A stretch of DNA of 64,000 nucleotides from Chitinophaga solisilvae (GCF_009928525.1 NZ_JAABOK010000002.1:372001-436000); one strand, 5' to 3'; counted from the stretch's first letter, positions 48,715 to 58,219 are shown. Numbers and translations: made by a program. The notes: generated by a model from the sequence alone, not told the origin.

Positions 48715-51700
48715 TTAACTGTTACATTTTGGAACGAGATTTCCCTTTTTATCCCACTTATACTCATCCCGGTGTTTCCGGCTTAACCTGGTAAACGGCA
48801 CTCCGGGACCATCCCTGCCAAGGCGGTTATCGGTATTATCCCATGGTAACGGATGTCCCTGTTCAAGGAAATAGTTACGCACCTGTTTCTCAACAGCCTG
48901 AATAGTATGGCTGTTACTTTTATCAATGGTTAATGCATCCACTACCAGGTTCCTGCCGGTTTTCTTGCCAGCAGTCTGATATTTTCTGAATCTCTCTGTT
49001 ATGGTGCTGGCTTCTGTTTTCCCTACTTTCAGTAACTCTCCGGTGTCGGCATCTTTCAGCACGTATACAACACCTTCCTGATTTCCGTTCAGGCTGACAG
49101 GCCGCCATTTTTCAAACAGGTTAAATGATTTGAAATTCTCGGATGTAATCAATCCGTCCAGACCATTTAATCCGAATACATCAATCCAGGTGTTGGTATT
49201 TTTTACATATCCGTATAGTTGCAGCCCGCCCTTTAAGCCTGCAGGGTCCTGACTGATGTAAATGCCTTCATCCGGACTGTAATAGCGGTAACGGTTGTAG
49301 TATAATCCCGTTTCCGTGTCTTCATATTGTCCCTGATACCTGAATGGTATGAGGGAGCGTTCACCGGCTAACTTACGTATCTTCCCGTAGATATCCAATT
49401 CGCATGACCATACCTTATTTCCGGCTTCGTCATATGCTTCACAGGGCGTGCCCAGATGATCGTGGATAACGGAAAATTTTTGTCCGTTGATAAGTTTGGC
49501 AGCGGGAATAAAGGTCTCCTCTTCAAATACCCATGTAGTCAGGGTTTCAGACGGAACAGGTTCAGGATGGCTTAACCGTATTTCTCCCAGTTCATCAACA
49601 ATGGTAACAGGTTGTTCTGCAACGGGGTAATGCCATTCATGCAACAGCACATTACCATCCCATACAAAGCGGGTAACCTGGCCATTGAACTGTTTTTTTA
49701 TGCGGCGTCCCAGCGGATCATACCAGTATTCCGCTGATTTGCCATCAGGGCGATGCACTTTTTTCAGCATACCGTTGCTGTACCATTCATATGTCCATAC
49801 AGCCAGACCGGCAGGCGCCGCGTTTGAAATTTTCTGCTGCAGGTTTCCTTCGTCATCATAAACGAACCTTGCCGTTGATGTTTCCTGTAAAGTACCCCCC
49901 GCGCCATATTTGCGGTCCTGCCGGGTAGGTGTCTGATACAGGTTGCCTGATTTGTCGGGAAGCCGGTAATCATATTTTCCATCTTCATATTGTGCCCAGG
50001 CGAGATTATTGAAATCATCGTATCCGAATTGCACCGCGCCGTGATGAATTTTATTGATGATCTGTTTGAGTTGCTCGCTTACATCCCAATGGTATTGCCT
50101 GAGCCGTGTAATCCGTTCTCCGCTTTGCACCTGGTGGCTTTCAGCCAGCCCGGCCTGGTTGTAGGTCCAGCTGCTGCTGATGCCGCCCGGTAATACCCGT
50201 TCAATTTCAAGTCCGGCGAGGTTACGTTGAATATGCATGGACCAGGGGTCTGGTTCAGCAGTTGTAAAAGCCTGCATACTTGTTACATCGCCGGTATCGT
50301 TTCGTTCAATATGAATATCCGCGCCCAGGTTACTATACAGTTTTTTTCGCCGGCCGCTCTGGTCATATTCGCTGTTAACAGTGCAGCCGTTCTGCCATTC
50401 ACGGAGGATATGGCCCAGCTTATCCCGCTGGAATTTAAGGTGACTAAATTCGTTGACAGCTTCTATCAGCTGACCGCTACGGTTATAGCTGTAAGTTTCC
50501 CAACTGCCATCGTTATGTTCGGCCCTTGTCAGGCGGCCGTTGGCGTCGTATTCAAATTCCGTCCAACGTTTTCCGGGGCGTTGTATTTTAATAAGTTTAC
50601 CGGTTGCATCCCGTTCGTAATGACGTGTAATACCATCAAAACCATTTTCCTGGATAATATCTCCGCGGCCGTTGCGAAGAAAACTGTATTTCTCTCCATG
50701 TTCATTAATCAGACCAGTCAGCTGTTCATCCCTGTTATAAATGAAATGTACTTTGGCGCCGTTCTGTTCCCGTGATCTGAGGCTGCCCAGCGGCGTATAT
50801 TCAAAACGCACGCGGCCGTGCCTGTCGCTTGCTTCCAGCACTTCTTCGTAAGCGTTATACTGCAGTTTAATATGATCGCCGTCAGGAAGCTGTACGCCTA
50901 TGATGCGCCCCAGCGAATCATAGCGGAAAAAATATTCCTGCTGCAGGGGATTAATGGTGTGAATGCATTGGCCCCAGGTATCATACTGTGAAACAGAACG
51001 GCCTCCGTCAGGGAGTTGGATAGCAGACAGGTTGTAATCCTTGTCGTATTCAAATGAAATTTCCTTTTCCTGTTCGCTTACAATTTTAACAAGCAGATTG
51101 CGGGAATCATATCTGAAGAAAGTAATGCCGGTGTCTGCAACGGTGAGTGTGTGTAACATACCCGTATGCCTGCCTTCGTTATAATAAATGTATGTCCGGG
51201 AGTTACCTTCCGGATCGGTGCTTAGTATAAGCCTGTCTTCCTTATCATACAGAAAGGTAGCGGTAGTGCCATCCGGCTGTGTGATGGAAGTACAGTTGCC
51301 GCGGTCGTCGTACGTATATCCGGTAACGTTAGCTTCCTCATCAATTTCACGATATATTTCCAGGTCATCCGTATATTCAAAAAGCTGTGAATTGCCCAGG
51401 GGATCTTTAATGCGGGTGACTACAAAGTCAGGTGTATAGTAATAGGTAGTAGTATTCCCAGCAGCATTGGTTACCAGATTATATCCGTCTTCCGGATGAT
51501 ATTCAATCCATCCTTCCAGGATACCGCCATCTCCCCGGGTATGGATACAACGTCCCCGGCGATCATATTCCCAGTGAAAGGAATGGCCGTTCCTGTCAGT
51601 TTTGGTGGTCATCAGGTGCCGGCTGTACTGAATATGGGTAGATTGGCCGATGGCGTCCGTAATGCCTGTCAGATCGCCGTCCTCACTATATGCATAGCTT

Positions 51701-52890
51701 ATCATGGTGCGGCTGGCGCCGTTGTGATAAGCCGTTACAGCGATAATATGCCCGGCTTCATCGTTTTTTATTTCCAGTTGCCGGTTGGCGCTGTCTGTTA
51801 TCTGAACAAGGTTTCCTCCGTTATTATAATGAAAGCTGATACAGAAGCCTGCCTCGTTATGGATGGCATACAGGCGGTATTGCGTATCCTGCGGATGTAA
51901 TAGCCGGAAGCGGTAAAAGAGTCTTTCACTGTGATTAAAAAGGAGGTAGTCATTATCTTCTGTACGGCTGAGCGTGAGCTTTTCGTGGCGGTTGTAATCC
52001 TGGCTGCCGGGACTGGCTAAATAGTCAAATACAGCGCTGCGGCCATCTCCCAGTAATACAACTACTGCCTGCTGTTGCATGAATTCCTGTACGCGCAGAT
52101 CATAGCTGAAATGAACGCCATGCCCCAGTATCCCTTTGTGAGGGCTGTCACTGTTCCAGGTGCGTATCCATCTGAGCGGAACCGGACCGGCAAGTTCAAA
52201 ATCAGTTGCTTCATTAATGACAATTCCCTGTATCAGATCAACGGGTTCGAAACCTTTTTTACAAAGCAATTTACTCAGCTTATTACTGCCTAATTTAGCC
52301 TTTAGTGCATGATTGAATTTAGTCAGCGCCTTTTTGCCCAGTTTTCCCAGCCCTTTCATCAACGCGCCAAATCCAAAAGACATGATAAGATTCAGTACAA
52401 CTCCCGCCCAATCCGGTACATAGGGGCCGCCTACAAGTACGGGTTTTCCGAACGACAATGGAATGGAATAGGAAGTTGGCAGGTAAAGGCTCGGAATTGG
52501 TTTGAATTTTTTACCGGGTTGCAGCGATAAAGGAATACCAATATCGTTACAGGTCATGAGCATATGTCCGGATGGGCTCATGAGGTTATTCTCTACTTTT
52601 ACCCGTTTACTGCCGAAGAAGTTAACAGAGTCATGGCCTATCATGGGAGCCAGTAAAAAAGGCCCTCCCATGGGAATATGAAATAAAATGATGATTAACC
52701 CGCTGGTATCGCTTTTGCCTCGGGGCACGTGATTTACTTTGGTCGTAGCGCCAATGAATGGAATGTAATCCATAGGATCAATCACAAATCCGATGTAAGG
52801 GTGTGGCAGGGGAACAGGGAAACCGAATAATATGACGAAATGAATATCCAGCCCGATTACCGGAGTTAAATGTTTATTGGCTATCAGCAT
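48715..52890 (-). CDS. Rhs polymorphic toxin, PAAR-like N-terminus, GIY-YIG-like nuclease C-terminus
   Basis: The protein has 1391 aa with no signal peptide. Residues 1-130 are a PAAR-like region with conserved hydrophobic stretches (VPLPHPYIGFVIDPMDYIPF; IPMGGPFLLAPMIG). A Gly/Lys-rich helical stretch follows (about 155-200), then a DUF6531-type DFELAGPVPLRWIRTW opening and about 20 YD repeats (250-1150). The Rhs core ends at YYSPDEGIYISQDPAGLKGG and YGYVKNTNTWIDVFG (about 1240). The last 152 residues are variable: GVVYVL (1273-1278), KVGKT (1288-1292), Arg1300, Glu1334 and Asn1352 fit the GIY-YIG nuclease pattern. Probably a contact- or T6SS-delivered DNase. Confidence 0.88.
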   Translation of the reverse strand: MLIANKHLTPVIGLDIHFVILFGFPVPLPHPYIGFVIDPMDYIPFIGATTKVNHVPRGKSDTSGLIIILFHIPMGGPFLLAPMIGHDSVNFFGSKRVKVENNLMSPSGHMLMTCNDIGIPLSLQPGKKFKPIPSLYLPTSYSIPLSFGKPVLVGGPYVPDWAGVVLNLIMSFGFGALMKGLGKLGKKALTKFNHALKAKLGSNKLSKLLCKKGFEPVDLIQGIVINEATDFELAGPVPLRWIRTWNSDSPHKGILGHGVHFSYDLRVQEFMQQQAVVVLLGDGRSAVFDYLASPGSQDYNRHEKLTLSRTEDNDYLLFNHSERLFYRFRLLHPQDTQYRLYAIHNEAGFCISFHYNNGGNLVQITDSANRQLEIKNDEAGHIIAVTAYHNGASRTMISYAYSEDGDLTGITDAIGQSTHIQYSRHLMTTKTDRNGHSFHWEYDRRGRCIHTRGDGGILEGWIEYHPEDGYNLVTNAAGNTTTYYYTPDFVVTRIKDPLGNSQLFEYTDDLEIYREIDEEANVTGYTYDDRGNCTSITQPDGTTATFLYDKEDRLILSTDPEGNSRTYIYYNEGRHTGMLHTLTVADTGITFFRYDSRNLLVKIVSEQEKEISFEYDKDYNLSAIQLPDGGRSVSQYDTWGQCIHTINPLQQEYFFRYDSLGRIIGVQLPDGDHIKLQYNAYEEVLEASDRHGRVRFEYTPLGSLRSREQNGAKVHFIYNRDEQLTGLINEHGEKYSFLRNGRGDIIQENGFDGITRHYERDATGKLIKIQRPGKRWTEFEYDANGRLTRAEHNDGSWETYSYNRSGQLIEAVNEFSHLKFQRDKLGHILREWQNGCTVNSEYDQSGRRKKLYSNLGADIHIERNDTGDVTSMQAFTTAEPDPWSMHIQRNLAGLEIERVLPGGISSSWTYNQAGLAESHQVQSGERITRLRQYHWDVSEQLKQIINKIHHGAVQFGYDDFNNLAWAQYEDGKYDYRLPDKSGNLYQTPTRQDRKYGAGGTLQETSTARFVYDDEGNLQQKISNAAPAGLAVWTYEWYSNGMLKKVHRPDGKSAEYWYDPLGRRIKKQFNGQVTRFVWDGNVLLHEWHYPVAEQPVTIVDELGEIRLSHPEPVPSETLTTWVFEEETFIPAAKLINGQKFSVIHDHLGTPCEAYDEAGNKVWSCELDIYGKIRKLAGERSLIPFRYQGQYEDTETGLYYNRYRYYSPDEGIYISQDPAGLKGGLQLYGYVKNTNTWIDVFGLNGLDGLITSENFKSFNLFEKWRPVSLNGNQEGVVYVLKDADTGELLKVGKTEASTITERFRKYQTAGKKTGRNLVVDALTIDKSNSHTIQAVEKQVRNYFLEQGHPLPWDNTDNRLGRDGPGVPFTRLSRKHRDEYKWDKKGNLVPKCNS

Positions 52891-52989
52891 ACACGCAGCT
52901 TTAGAGGGTCAATGCTAAATTGGCAAAGGAGATAGGGGTAAGGACTATATTGAATTTAGTACTTTTCTGTGAAGAACCGAAAGGAAAAT

Positions 52990-53134
52990 AATTGCGAATT
53001 ACGAATTGCGAATTACGAATGCAGAAGCGAAGATTAAAATGAAGATTTAAGGAGATGTTTAATAGTTATCTTCTTAAATCTTCGATTTAATCTTCGCTTC
53101 TGCATTCGTAATTCGCAATTCGTAATTCGTAATT
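52990..53134. repeat. Type A composite palindrome (67-bp arms, four mismatches)
   Basis: Arms are 52990-53056 and 53068-53134 with an 11-nt loop. Outer heptamers are GCG, ACG, GCG, ACG on the left and the complement of ACG, ACG, GCG, ACG on the right. The inner arm is GCAGAAGCGAAGATTAAA, continued by GAAGATTTAAG. It ends 4 nt from the M14 peptidase stop codon. It is the longest and most diverged element here. Confidence 0.93.
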
Positions 53135-53138
53135 ACTT

Positions 53139-54866
53139 CTATTTCATTATTCTGAAAACCGGATACCTCATATATCCTGGTTCTGCATACGGAGAATGTT
53201 TGTATACGAAATTCAGCTGGGCGGCAGCGTTGTTGGCGAAGCTGCTGTCGGCGGATTTTTTTTGCTGCAGTTGGGTGGCTATTTCGGGATGTTCTTTCAG
53301 GAATGCGGCTCCGGTGTCTTCAAATACGTAAGCGGAGTAGCCTTCTTTTTGTCCGAGTATGGCGTCGAAGAAATTCCAGGCGAAGAAGGAGTCGCCGGCG
53401 ACAGGTTCCAGGGTTTCCATGAGATAGCGGTTAGCGGTCTGATTCATGGGGATGTAATAGTCGCCCTGACGGAAACGGATACTATCTTTGGTGGTGGTTA
53501 CTTTAATATGGGTGTGCAGGTAATGTTTTTCGAACGGCCGCGGGGAGGTCTGGTAGTCAACGATGTGATAGGTTTCCACGTAGATGGTGGTATCCTTGGG
53601 CAGGCGTTGCATTTTCACCTGGTTGTTTTTCAGCTGGTCAATAACGGCCCACCATCCCTGTGGGATGATATAGGCGGAGGGTTTATCCGCATATTTATCG
53701 GGTGCTGCGTAGTTGAAAAATTTCACCTGTTTTTCGTATGGTCTGCTGCGGTCGTAGTACAGTCGGGGCAGGCCGGAAACATCGCTGGGTTTATGTCCGC
53801 TGGCGAAGCCTTTGAAGGTGATGAGGCTGTATTTGCTCATATCTGTTTCCCAGGAGAGCGGAAAGCGTTGCTGGGTAAGGGAAGCCTGTTTGGTTTGTTC
53901 CCGCAGCTGCCTGATGGTTTCGCTATGTTCGCTGGTGAACCGGATGAAGGATTCCATAAGGGCGTAGGTAGCTTTTACCCGTTGCGGGTAAGGTTTCAGC
54001 ATATGTGTTTCGGGGACGAAGCCGAAAGTATGGAAGAGGGTGGTATATCCGGAGGAGTAGCGGGGTAGGTCGGAAAATTCTACCCAGCCGCTGTCTGGTG
54101 TTTCATCGAAGTGATTGACGTAGGGTACGAGGTCGTAACCTTTGGCTTTCATGAGGGAATAAAGCCCGGGTTCGAAGGTATTATGGAGAAAGTCGCCCAT
54201 AGGACCGCCCAGTTTACTGTACTGGGTGCTCAGGAGGGTGATGATATGCTGGTAGTCTGCGCCGTTGCTGACGTGGTTGTCGATAAAAACGTCCGGATCG
54301 GTGAGGTGATAGATTTGCTGGAAGGAGCGGGCATTTCTGGAATCGGTTTTGATGAAATCGCGGTTCAGGTCCAGGTTCTGACCGTTTCCGCGGGAGCCGA
54401 AGGCATCGGGGCCATTCTGATCAACGCGGTAATTGGAGGAGCGGTTGAGGGCGCCTCCGATATTATAGACGGGGATAACGGCGAGGATGATATTATCTGG
54501 CAGGGAGGCTTTGCCCTGGGCAATGTCTCTGAGCAGCATCATAGAAGCGTCAATTCCATCGGGTTCGCCGGGATGTATACCGTTGTTAATGAGGATGATA
54601 CGTTTATTTTTCTTGCGGAGGCTGCTGAAATTAAAGTCTTTATCGGGGGAGTAAACAACGAGGTGGAGGGGAAATCCGGCGTCGGTGGCGCCTGTTTCGG
54701 TCATTTTTATCTGCGGGTACCGGCGGGTGAGCTGGCGGTAGTAGCTGATAACTTCCTGGTAGGTGGCAGTTTCCTTGCCGTTACTTTTTTCAAAACGGGT
54801 GGTAAAGTCCTGTGCATAGGTGGAGAGTGTCAGCAAACAGGCTATGATACTCAATAACTTTCTCAT
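53139..54866 (-). CDS. Secreted M14 family zinc carboxypeptidase
   Basis: The protein has 575 aa with a signal peptide (1-18, STYAQ). The M14 zinc motif is GIHPGEPDG (His98, Glu101) and the third ligand is in FIDNHVSNGADYQH (His198). A conserved NLDLNRDF (about 164-171) precedes it. The C-terminal third is an extra beta-rich region seen in Bacteroidota members. It probably hydrolyses peptides or peptide amides in the periplasm or outside. It is monocistronic, with a type A palindrome at its 3' end. Confidence 0.9.
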   Translation of the reverse strand: MRKLLSIIACLLTLSTYAQDFTTRFEKSNGKETATYQEVISYYRQLTRRYPQIKMTETGATDAGFPLHLVVYSPDKDFNFSSLRKKNKRIILINNGIHPGEPDGIDASMMLLRDIAQGKASLPDNIILAVIPVYNIGGALNRSSNYRVDQNGPDAFGSRGNGQNLDLNRDFIKTDSRNARSFQQIYHLTDPDVFIDNHVSNGADYQHIITLLSTQYSKLGGPMGDFLHNTFEPGLYSLMKAKGYDLVPYVNHFDETPDSGWVEFSDLPRYSSGYTTLFHTFGFVPETHMLKPYPQRVKATYALMESFIRFTSEHSETIRQLREQTKQASLTQQRFPLSWETDMSKYSLITFKGFASGHKPSDVSGLPRLYYDRSRPYEKQVKFFNYAAPDKYADKPSAYIIPQGWWAVIDQLKNNQVKMQRLPKDTTIYVETYHIVDYQTSPRPFEKHYLHTHIKVTTTKDSIRFRQGDYYIPMNQTANRYLMETLEPVAGDSFFAWNFFDAILGQKEGYSAYVFEDTGAAFLKEHPEIATQLQQKKSADSSFANNAAAQLNFVYKHSPYAEPGYMRYPVFRIMK

Positions 54867-54902
54867 AAGAAGAATTATCTATATAAAAACGAGTAGAAAA
54901 AC

Positions 54903-54931
54903 AAAAAGCCCTTCCTTTGTGAGGAAGAGCT
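54903..54931 (-). terminator. Intrinsic terminator after rpsT
   Basis: On the minus strand, AGC-A-CTTCCT and its complement form a stem around CACAA, followed by TTTTTGTTTTT. The stem occupies 54907-54931 and the T-tract continues below 54907. Confidence 0.85.
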
Positions 54932-54956
54932 GTAAATATTTGTTACCGAAAGGAAA

Positions 54957-55211
54957 CTAGGCTAAAGTAGAGATTTTCTTAGCCAGTTTGCTTTTCAGGT
55001 TAGCTGCTTTGTTTTTGTGGATAACGTTACGTTTAGCCAGCTTGTCGATCATAGATGCCACTTCTGATAATTCTTTCTCCGCTGCCGCTTTCTCAGTAAT
55101 AGCTCTCAGGTCACGGATGGCATTACGGGTAGTTTTACCGTAGTAACGGTTACGCTCATTACGCTTTCTGCTTTGACGTACGTCTTTTTTCGTTGCTTTA
55201 TGGTTTGCCAT
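54957..55211 (-). CDS. rpsT: 30S ribosomal protein S20
   Basis: The protein has 84 aa, Lys/Arg/Ala-rich with three long helices: [14 protein letters not shown] opening, [19 protein letters not shown], and [18 protein letters not shown]. Length and composition fit S20, a primary 16S rRNA binder. It is monocistronic with an exact TACCTTTG box 25 nt upstream and an intrinsic terminator. Confidence 0.95.
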   Translation of the reverse strand: MANHKATKKDVRQSRKRNERNRYYGKTTRNAIRDLRAITEKAAAEKELSEVASMIDKLAKRNVIHKNKAANLKSKLAKKISTLA

Positions 55212-55236
55212 TTTTCAAATTTCAAGTTTCGGACGG

Positions 55237-55244
55237 CAAAGGTA
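55237..55244 (-). promoter_or_regulatory. -7 box TACCTTTG for rpsT
   Basis: Read on the minus strand, an exact TAnnTTTG match 25 nt before the rpsT ATG, as expected for a highly expressed ribosomal gene. Confidence 0.6.
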
Positions 55245-55382
55245 AGGATAATCCATTTACAAAACAAACTAAAAGTAGTTTTTCCGGCCGGGTACAAATA
55301 TAATCCATTGAGGGGTAGTTAAATCGGTCTTAAAGACATGATATTTTCTCATTTTTTCCGCTCTATGTATCAAAAAACGAGC

Positions 55383-55416
55383 GATATTTGCAATCCCGTA
55401 TATTATATATCGGGAT
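55383..55416 (+). promoter_or_regulatory. Possible sucA promoter and overlapping inverted repeat
   Basis: GATATTTG (55383-55390, 7 of 8 positions of the -7 box) is followed 2 nt later by ATCCCG, 12 nt of A/T, and CGGGAT (55393-55416). The inverted repeat would cover the transcription start, a good place for a repressor of the 2-oxoglutarate dehydrogenase genes. The rest of the 251-nt gap is featureless apart from the rpsT box. Confidence 0.4.
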
Positions 55417-55462
55417 ATCAACAGAAAAGAATTGAACTGAAGATCAGCAAAACTCGTTGTAA

Positions 55463-58219
55463 ATGAAGGACTTCTCATTCGTCACCAACTCGCATCCTGC
55501 TTACATTGAATCGTTATACCAGGATTTCCTCAAAGATCCCAATTCCGTAGACCCAGATTGGGTGAAATTTTTTGAAGGATTTGATTTCGCGGTATCCAAC
55601 CTCAATGGCAAAGCAGCAGGTGCGGCTCCTGCAGCCACCGGCAGCGCATTACCGGTGAGTGGTGATCAGATGGCAAAAGAACTGGGCGTATATCGCCTCA
55701 TACAGGCCTATCGCAAGAAAGGACACCTGATTGCTAAAACAAACCCCATCCGTGAAAGAAAAGACAGAAGGGCCAACCTGGACCTCGCAAGCTACGGATT
55801 GAGCGATGCTGATCTCAAAACAGAATTCTACGCGGGTACTGCCATCGGACTCGGAAAAGCCACCCTCGAAAATATTGAGGCCTATCTGAAAAAAATCTAT
55901 GCAGGTTCCGTGGGTATTCAATATACCTACATCAACGACCGCGACAAGGCTAAATGGCTGGAAAAGGAGTTTGAAACGGTAATGACCACTCCCCTGTCGC
56001 TGGAACAACGCCGCCGCATTCTGCAGAAACTGAATCAGGGCGTTATCTTCGAAAAATTCCTCCATACCAAATATATAGGACAGAAGCGTTTCGGCCTGGA
56101 AGGCGGTGAATCCACCATTCCGGCGCTGGATGCCATGCTGAATGTGGCTGCTGAATACGGCGTACAGGAATCCGTTATCGGTATGGCACACCGCGGCCGT
56201 CTTAACGTACTGGCTAACATCCTCGGAAAAACCTACGAACAGATCTTCAATGAATTTGAAGGCCTGGCCGTTCCGGATATGACCATGGGAAGCGGCGACG
56301 TGAAGTATCACCTCGGCTTCCGTTCCCAGGTAACCACTACCGGCGGAAAAGCAGTTAACCTGCAGCTGATGCCTAACCCTTCCCACCTGGAAGTGGTAGA
56401 TCCTATCGTTATAGGCTTCTCCCGCAGTAAAGCAGATGTTATCTACGACAGCGACTACGACAAGATACTGCCTATCCTCATTCACGGGGATGCGGCGGTA
56501 GCTGGCCAGGGTATCGTATATGAAGTGGCCCAGATGAGTAAACTGAAAGGCTACTACACCGGTGGTACCATTCACTTTGTCATCAATAACCAGATCGGTT
56601 TCACGACCGACTTTGATGATGCCCGCTCCTCCGACTACTGCACCAGCGTAGCTTCCATCGTACAGGCGCCGGTATTCCACGTGAATGGCGATGATGCAGA
56701 AGCAGTGGTGAAAGTATCCCAGCTGGCTGCCCGTTACCGTCAGGAATTCAATGAAGATATTTACATCGACATGGTGTGCTACCGTAAACACGGACATAAC
56801 GAAGGTGATGAGCCTAAGTTCACGCAGCCTAGTCTGTATGCGCTGATTGACAAACATGCCAATCCGCGTGAAGTATACACCCAGTACCTGCTGAATAACG
56901 GTGAACCCGATGCGCAGGCCCTGGCCAAAGAAATGGAAAAAGGATTCTGGGATGACCTGCAGGCACGCCTGGATGAAGTGAAACAACATCCGCTGCCTTA
57001 TGCCAACCAGAAACCGGAAGAGTGGTGGCAGGCTCTCCGCAAGGCTACCCCGCAGGACTTTGAATCTTCTCCGGTAACTGCTATCCGGGAAGATGAATTC
57101 AAAAGCCTCTTCGATGCGCTGATGAAATGGCCGGAAACATTCGTGCCGCTGCGCAAAGTGAGCAAACTGCTGCAGGATAAAATCAAACTGTATCAGGAAG
57201 AAGGAAAGGTAGACTGGGCTACCGGCGAACTGCTCGCCTATGCCAGCCTGCTGATTGAAGGAAAAGACGTAAGAATGAGCGGAGAAGACGTAAAACGCGG
57301 TACTTTCTCCCACCGTCATGCGGTATTGTTTGATGAAAACACCAACGATACCTACAACCGCCTGGCTCACCTGGCAGATAAACAAGGTAAATTCAGAATC
57401 TATAACTCCCTGCTGAGCGAATACGGCGTACTGGGCTTTGAATATGGCTATGCCATGGCTAACCCTAACAGCCTTGTGCTGTGGGAGGCGCAATACGGCG
57501 ACTTCGTGAACGGTGCGCAAACAGTAATTGATCAGTATATCAGCAGCGCTGAACAGAAATGGACAACGCAGAACGGGCTGGTTATGCTGCTGCCACATGG
57601 TTATGAAGGTGGCGGACCGGACCACTCCAACGCACGTCCGGAACGTTTCCTGCAGCAGTGTGCAGAAGAAAACATGGTGATAACCAACATTACCACTGCT
57701 GCCAACTTCTTCCACGCGCTGCGCCGCCAGCTCACCTGGCAGTTCCGTAAACCGCTGATCAACTTCTCTCCGAAAGCCAATCTGCGTCATACGGGCGCTT
57801 ATTCCAAAACGGAAGAATTCACTACCGGCGGATTTAAGGAAGTACTGGACGATCCGTTTATTGAGGATGCGTCTGTCGTGAAGAAAGTATTACTGTGTAC
57901 CGGTAAAATGTATTTCGACCTGAGCGACAAACAGATAAAGGAAGAACGTAAGGATGTAGCCATCGTACGTCTGGAACAGCTGTACCCGCTGCCTGTTAAA
58001 CAGCTGGAAGCCATCGCACAGAAATATAAAGGGGCTACCTTCTTCTGGGTACAGGAAGAACCGCTGAATATGGGCGCTGCAGCTTACCTGCAGATGAACC
58101 TGAAGCAGCTCAACTATGGTGTTATCAGCCGTAATCCGAGTGCATCCACTGCCACCGGTTATGCCAAAGTGCATGCCCGTGAACAACAGCAGATCATTGA
58201 TACCGCTTTTAACATCTAA
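55463..58219 (+). CDS. sucA: 2-oxoglutarate dehydrogenase E1 component
   Basis: The protein has 918 aa: an E1 N-terminal segment (NSHPAYIESLYQDFLKDPNSVDPDWVKFF-like, residues 8-36), GMAHRGRLNVLANILGK, the thiamine-diphosphate motif from GDAAVAGQGIVYE to NNQIGFTT, and HNEGDEPKFTQP. A transketolase-type pyrimidine domain follows (from about 590), and the C-terminal lobe ends at HAREQQQIID. It decarboxylates 2-oxoglutarate and passes the succinyl group to E2 in the TCA cycle. It is followed after 87 nt by sucB. Length is normal for Bacteroidota. Confidence 0.96.
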   Translation: MKDFSFVTNSHPAYIESLYQDFLKDPNSVDPDWVKFFEGFDFAVSNLNGKAAGAAPAATGSALPVSGDQMAKELGVYRLIQAYRKKGHLIAKTNPIRERKDRRANLDLASYGLSDADLKTEFYAGTAIGLGKATLENIEAYLKKIYAGSVGIQYTYINDRDKAKWLEKEFETVMTTPLSLEQRRRILQKLNQGVIFEKFLHTKYIGQKRFGLEGGESTIPALDAMLNVAAEYGVQESVIGMAHRGRLNVLANILGKTYEQIFNEFEGLAVPDMTMGSGDVKYHLGFRSQVTTTGGKAVNLQLMPNPSHLEVVDPIVIGFSRSKADVIYDSDYDKILPILIHGDAAVAGQGIVYEVAQMSKLKGYYTGGTIHFVINNQIGFTTDFDDARSSDYCTSVASIVQAPVFHVNGDDAEAVVKVSQLAARYRQEFNEDIYIDMVCYRKHGHNEGDEPKFTQPSLYALIDKHANPREVYTQYLLNNGEPDAQALAKEMEKGFWDDLQARLDEVKQHPLPYANQKPEEWWQALRKATPQDFESSPVTAIREDEFKSLFDALMKWPETFVPLRKVSKLLQDKIKLYQEEGKVDWATGELLAYASLLIEGKDVRMSGEDVKRGTFSHRHAVLFDENTNDTYNRLAHLADKQGKFRIYNSLLSEYGVLGFEYGYAMANPNSLVLWEAQYGDFVNGAQTVIDQYISSAEQKWTTQNGLVMLLPHGYEGGGPDHSNARPERFLQQCAEENMVITNITTAANFFHALRRQLTWQFRKPLINFSPKANLRHTGAYSKTEEFTTGGFKEVLDDPFIEDASVVKKVLLCTGKMYFDLSDKQIKEERKDVAIVRLEQLYPLPVKQLEAIAQKYKGATFFWVQEEPLNMGAAAYLQMNLKQLNYGVISRNPSASTATGYAKVHAREQQQIIDTAFNI

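Noticed and set aside
55649-57790. A 713-codon open frame on the minus strand opposite sucA
   Set aside because: It lies wholly inside the well-supported sucA gene, its product has no recognisable domain, and its length is explained by codon usage of the sense gene. A shadow frame.
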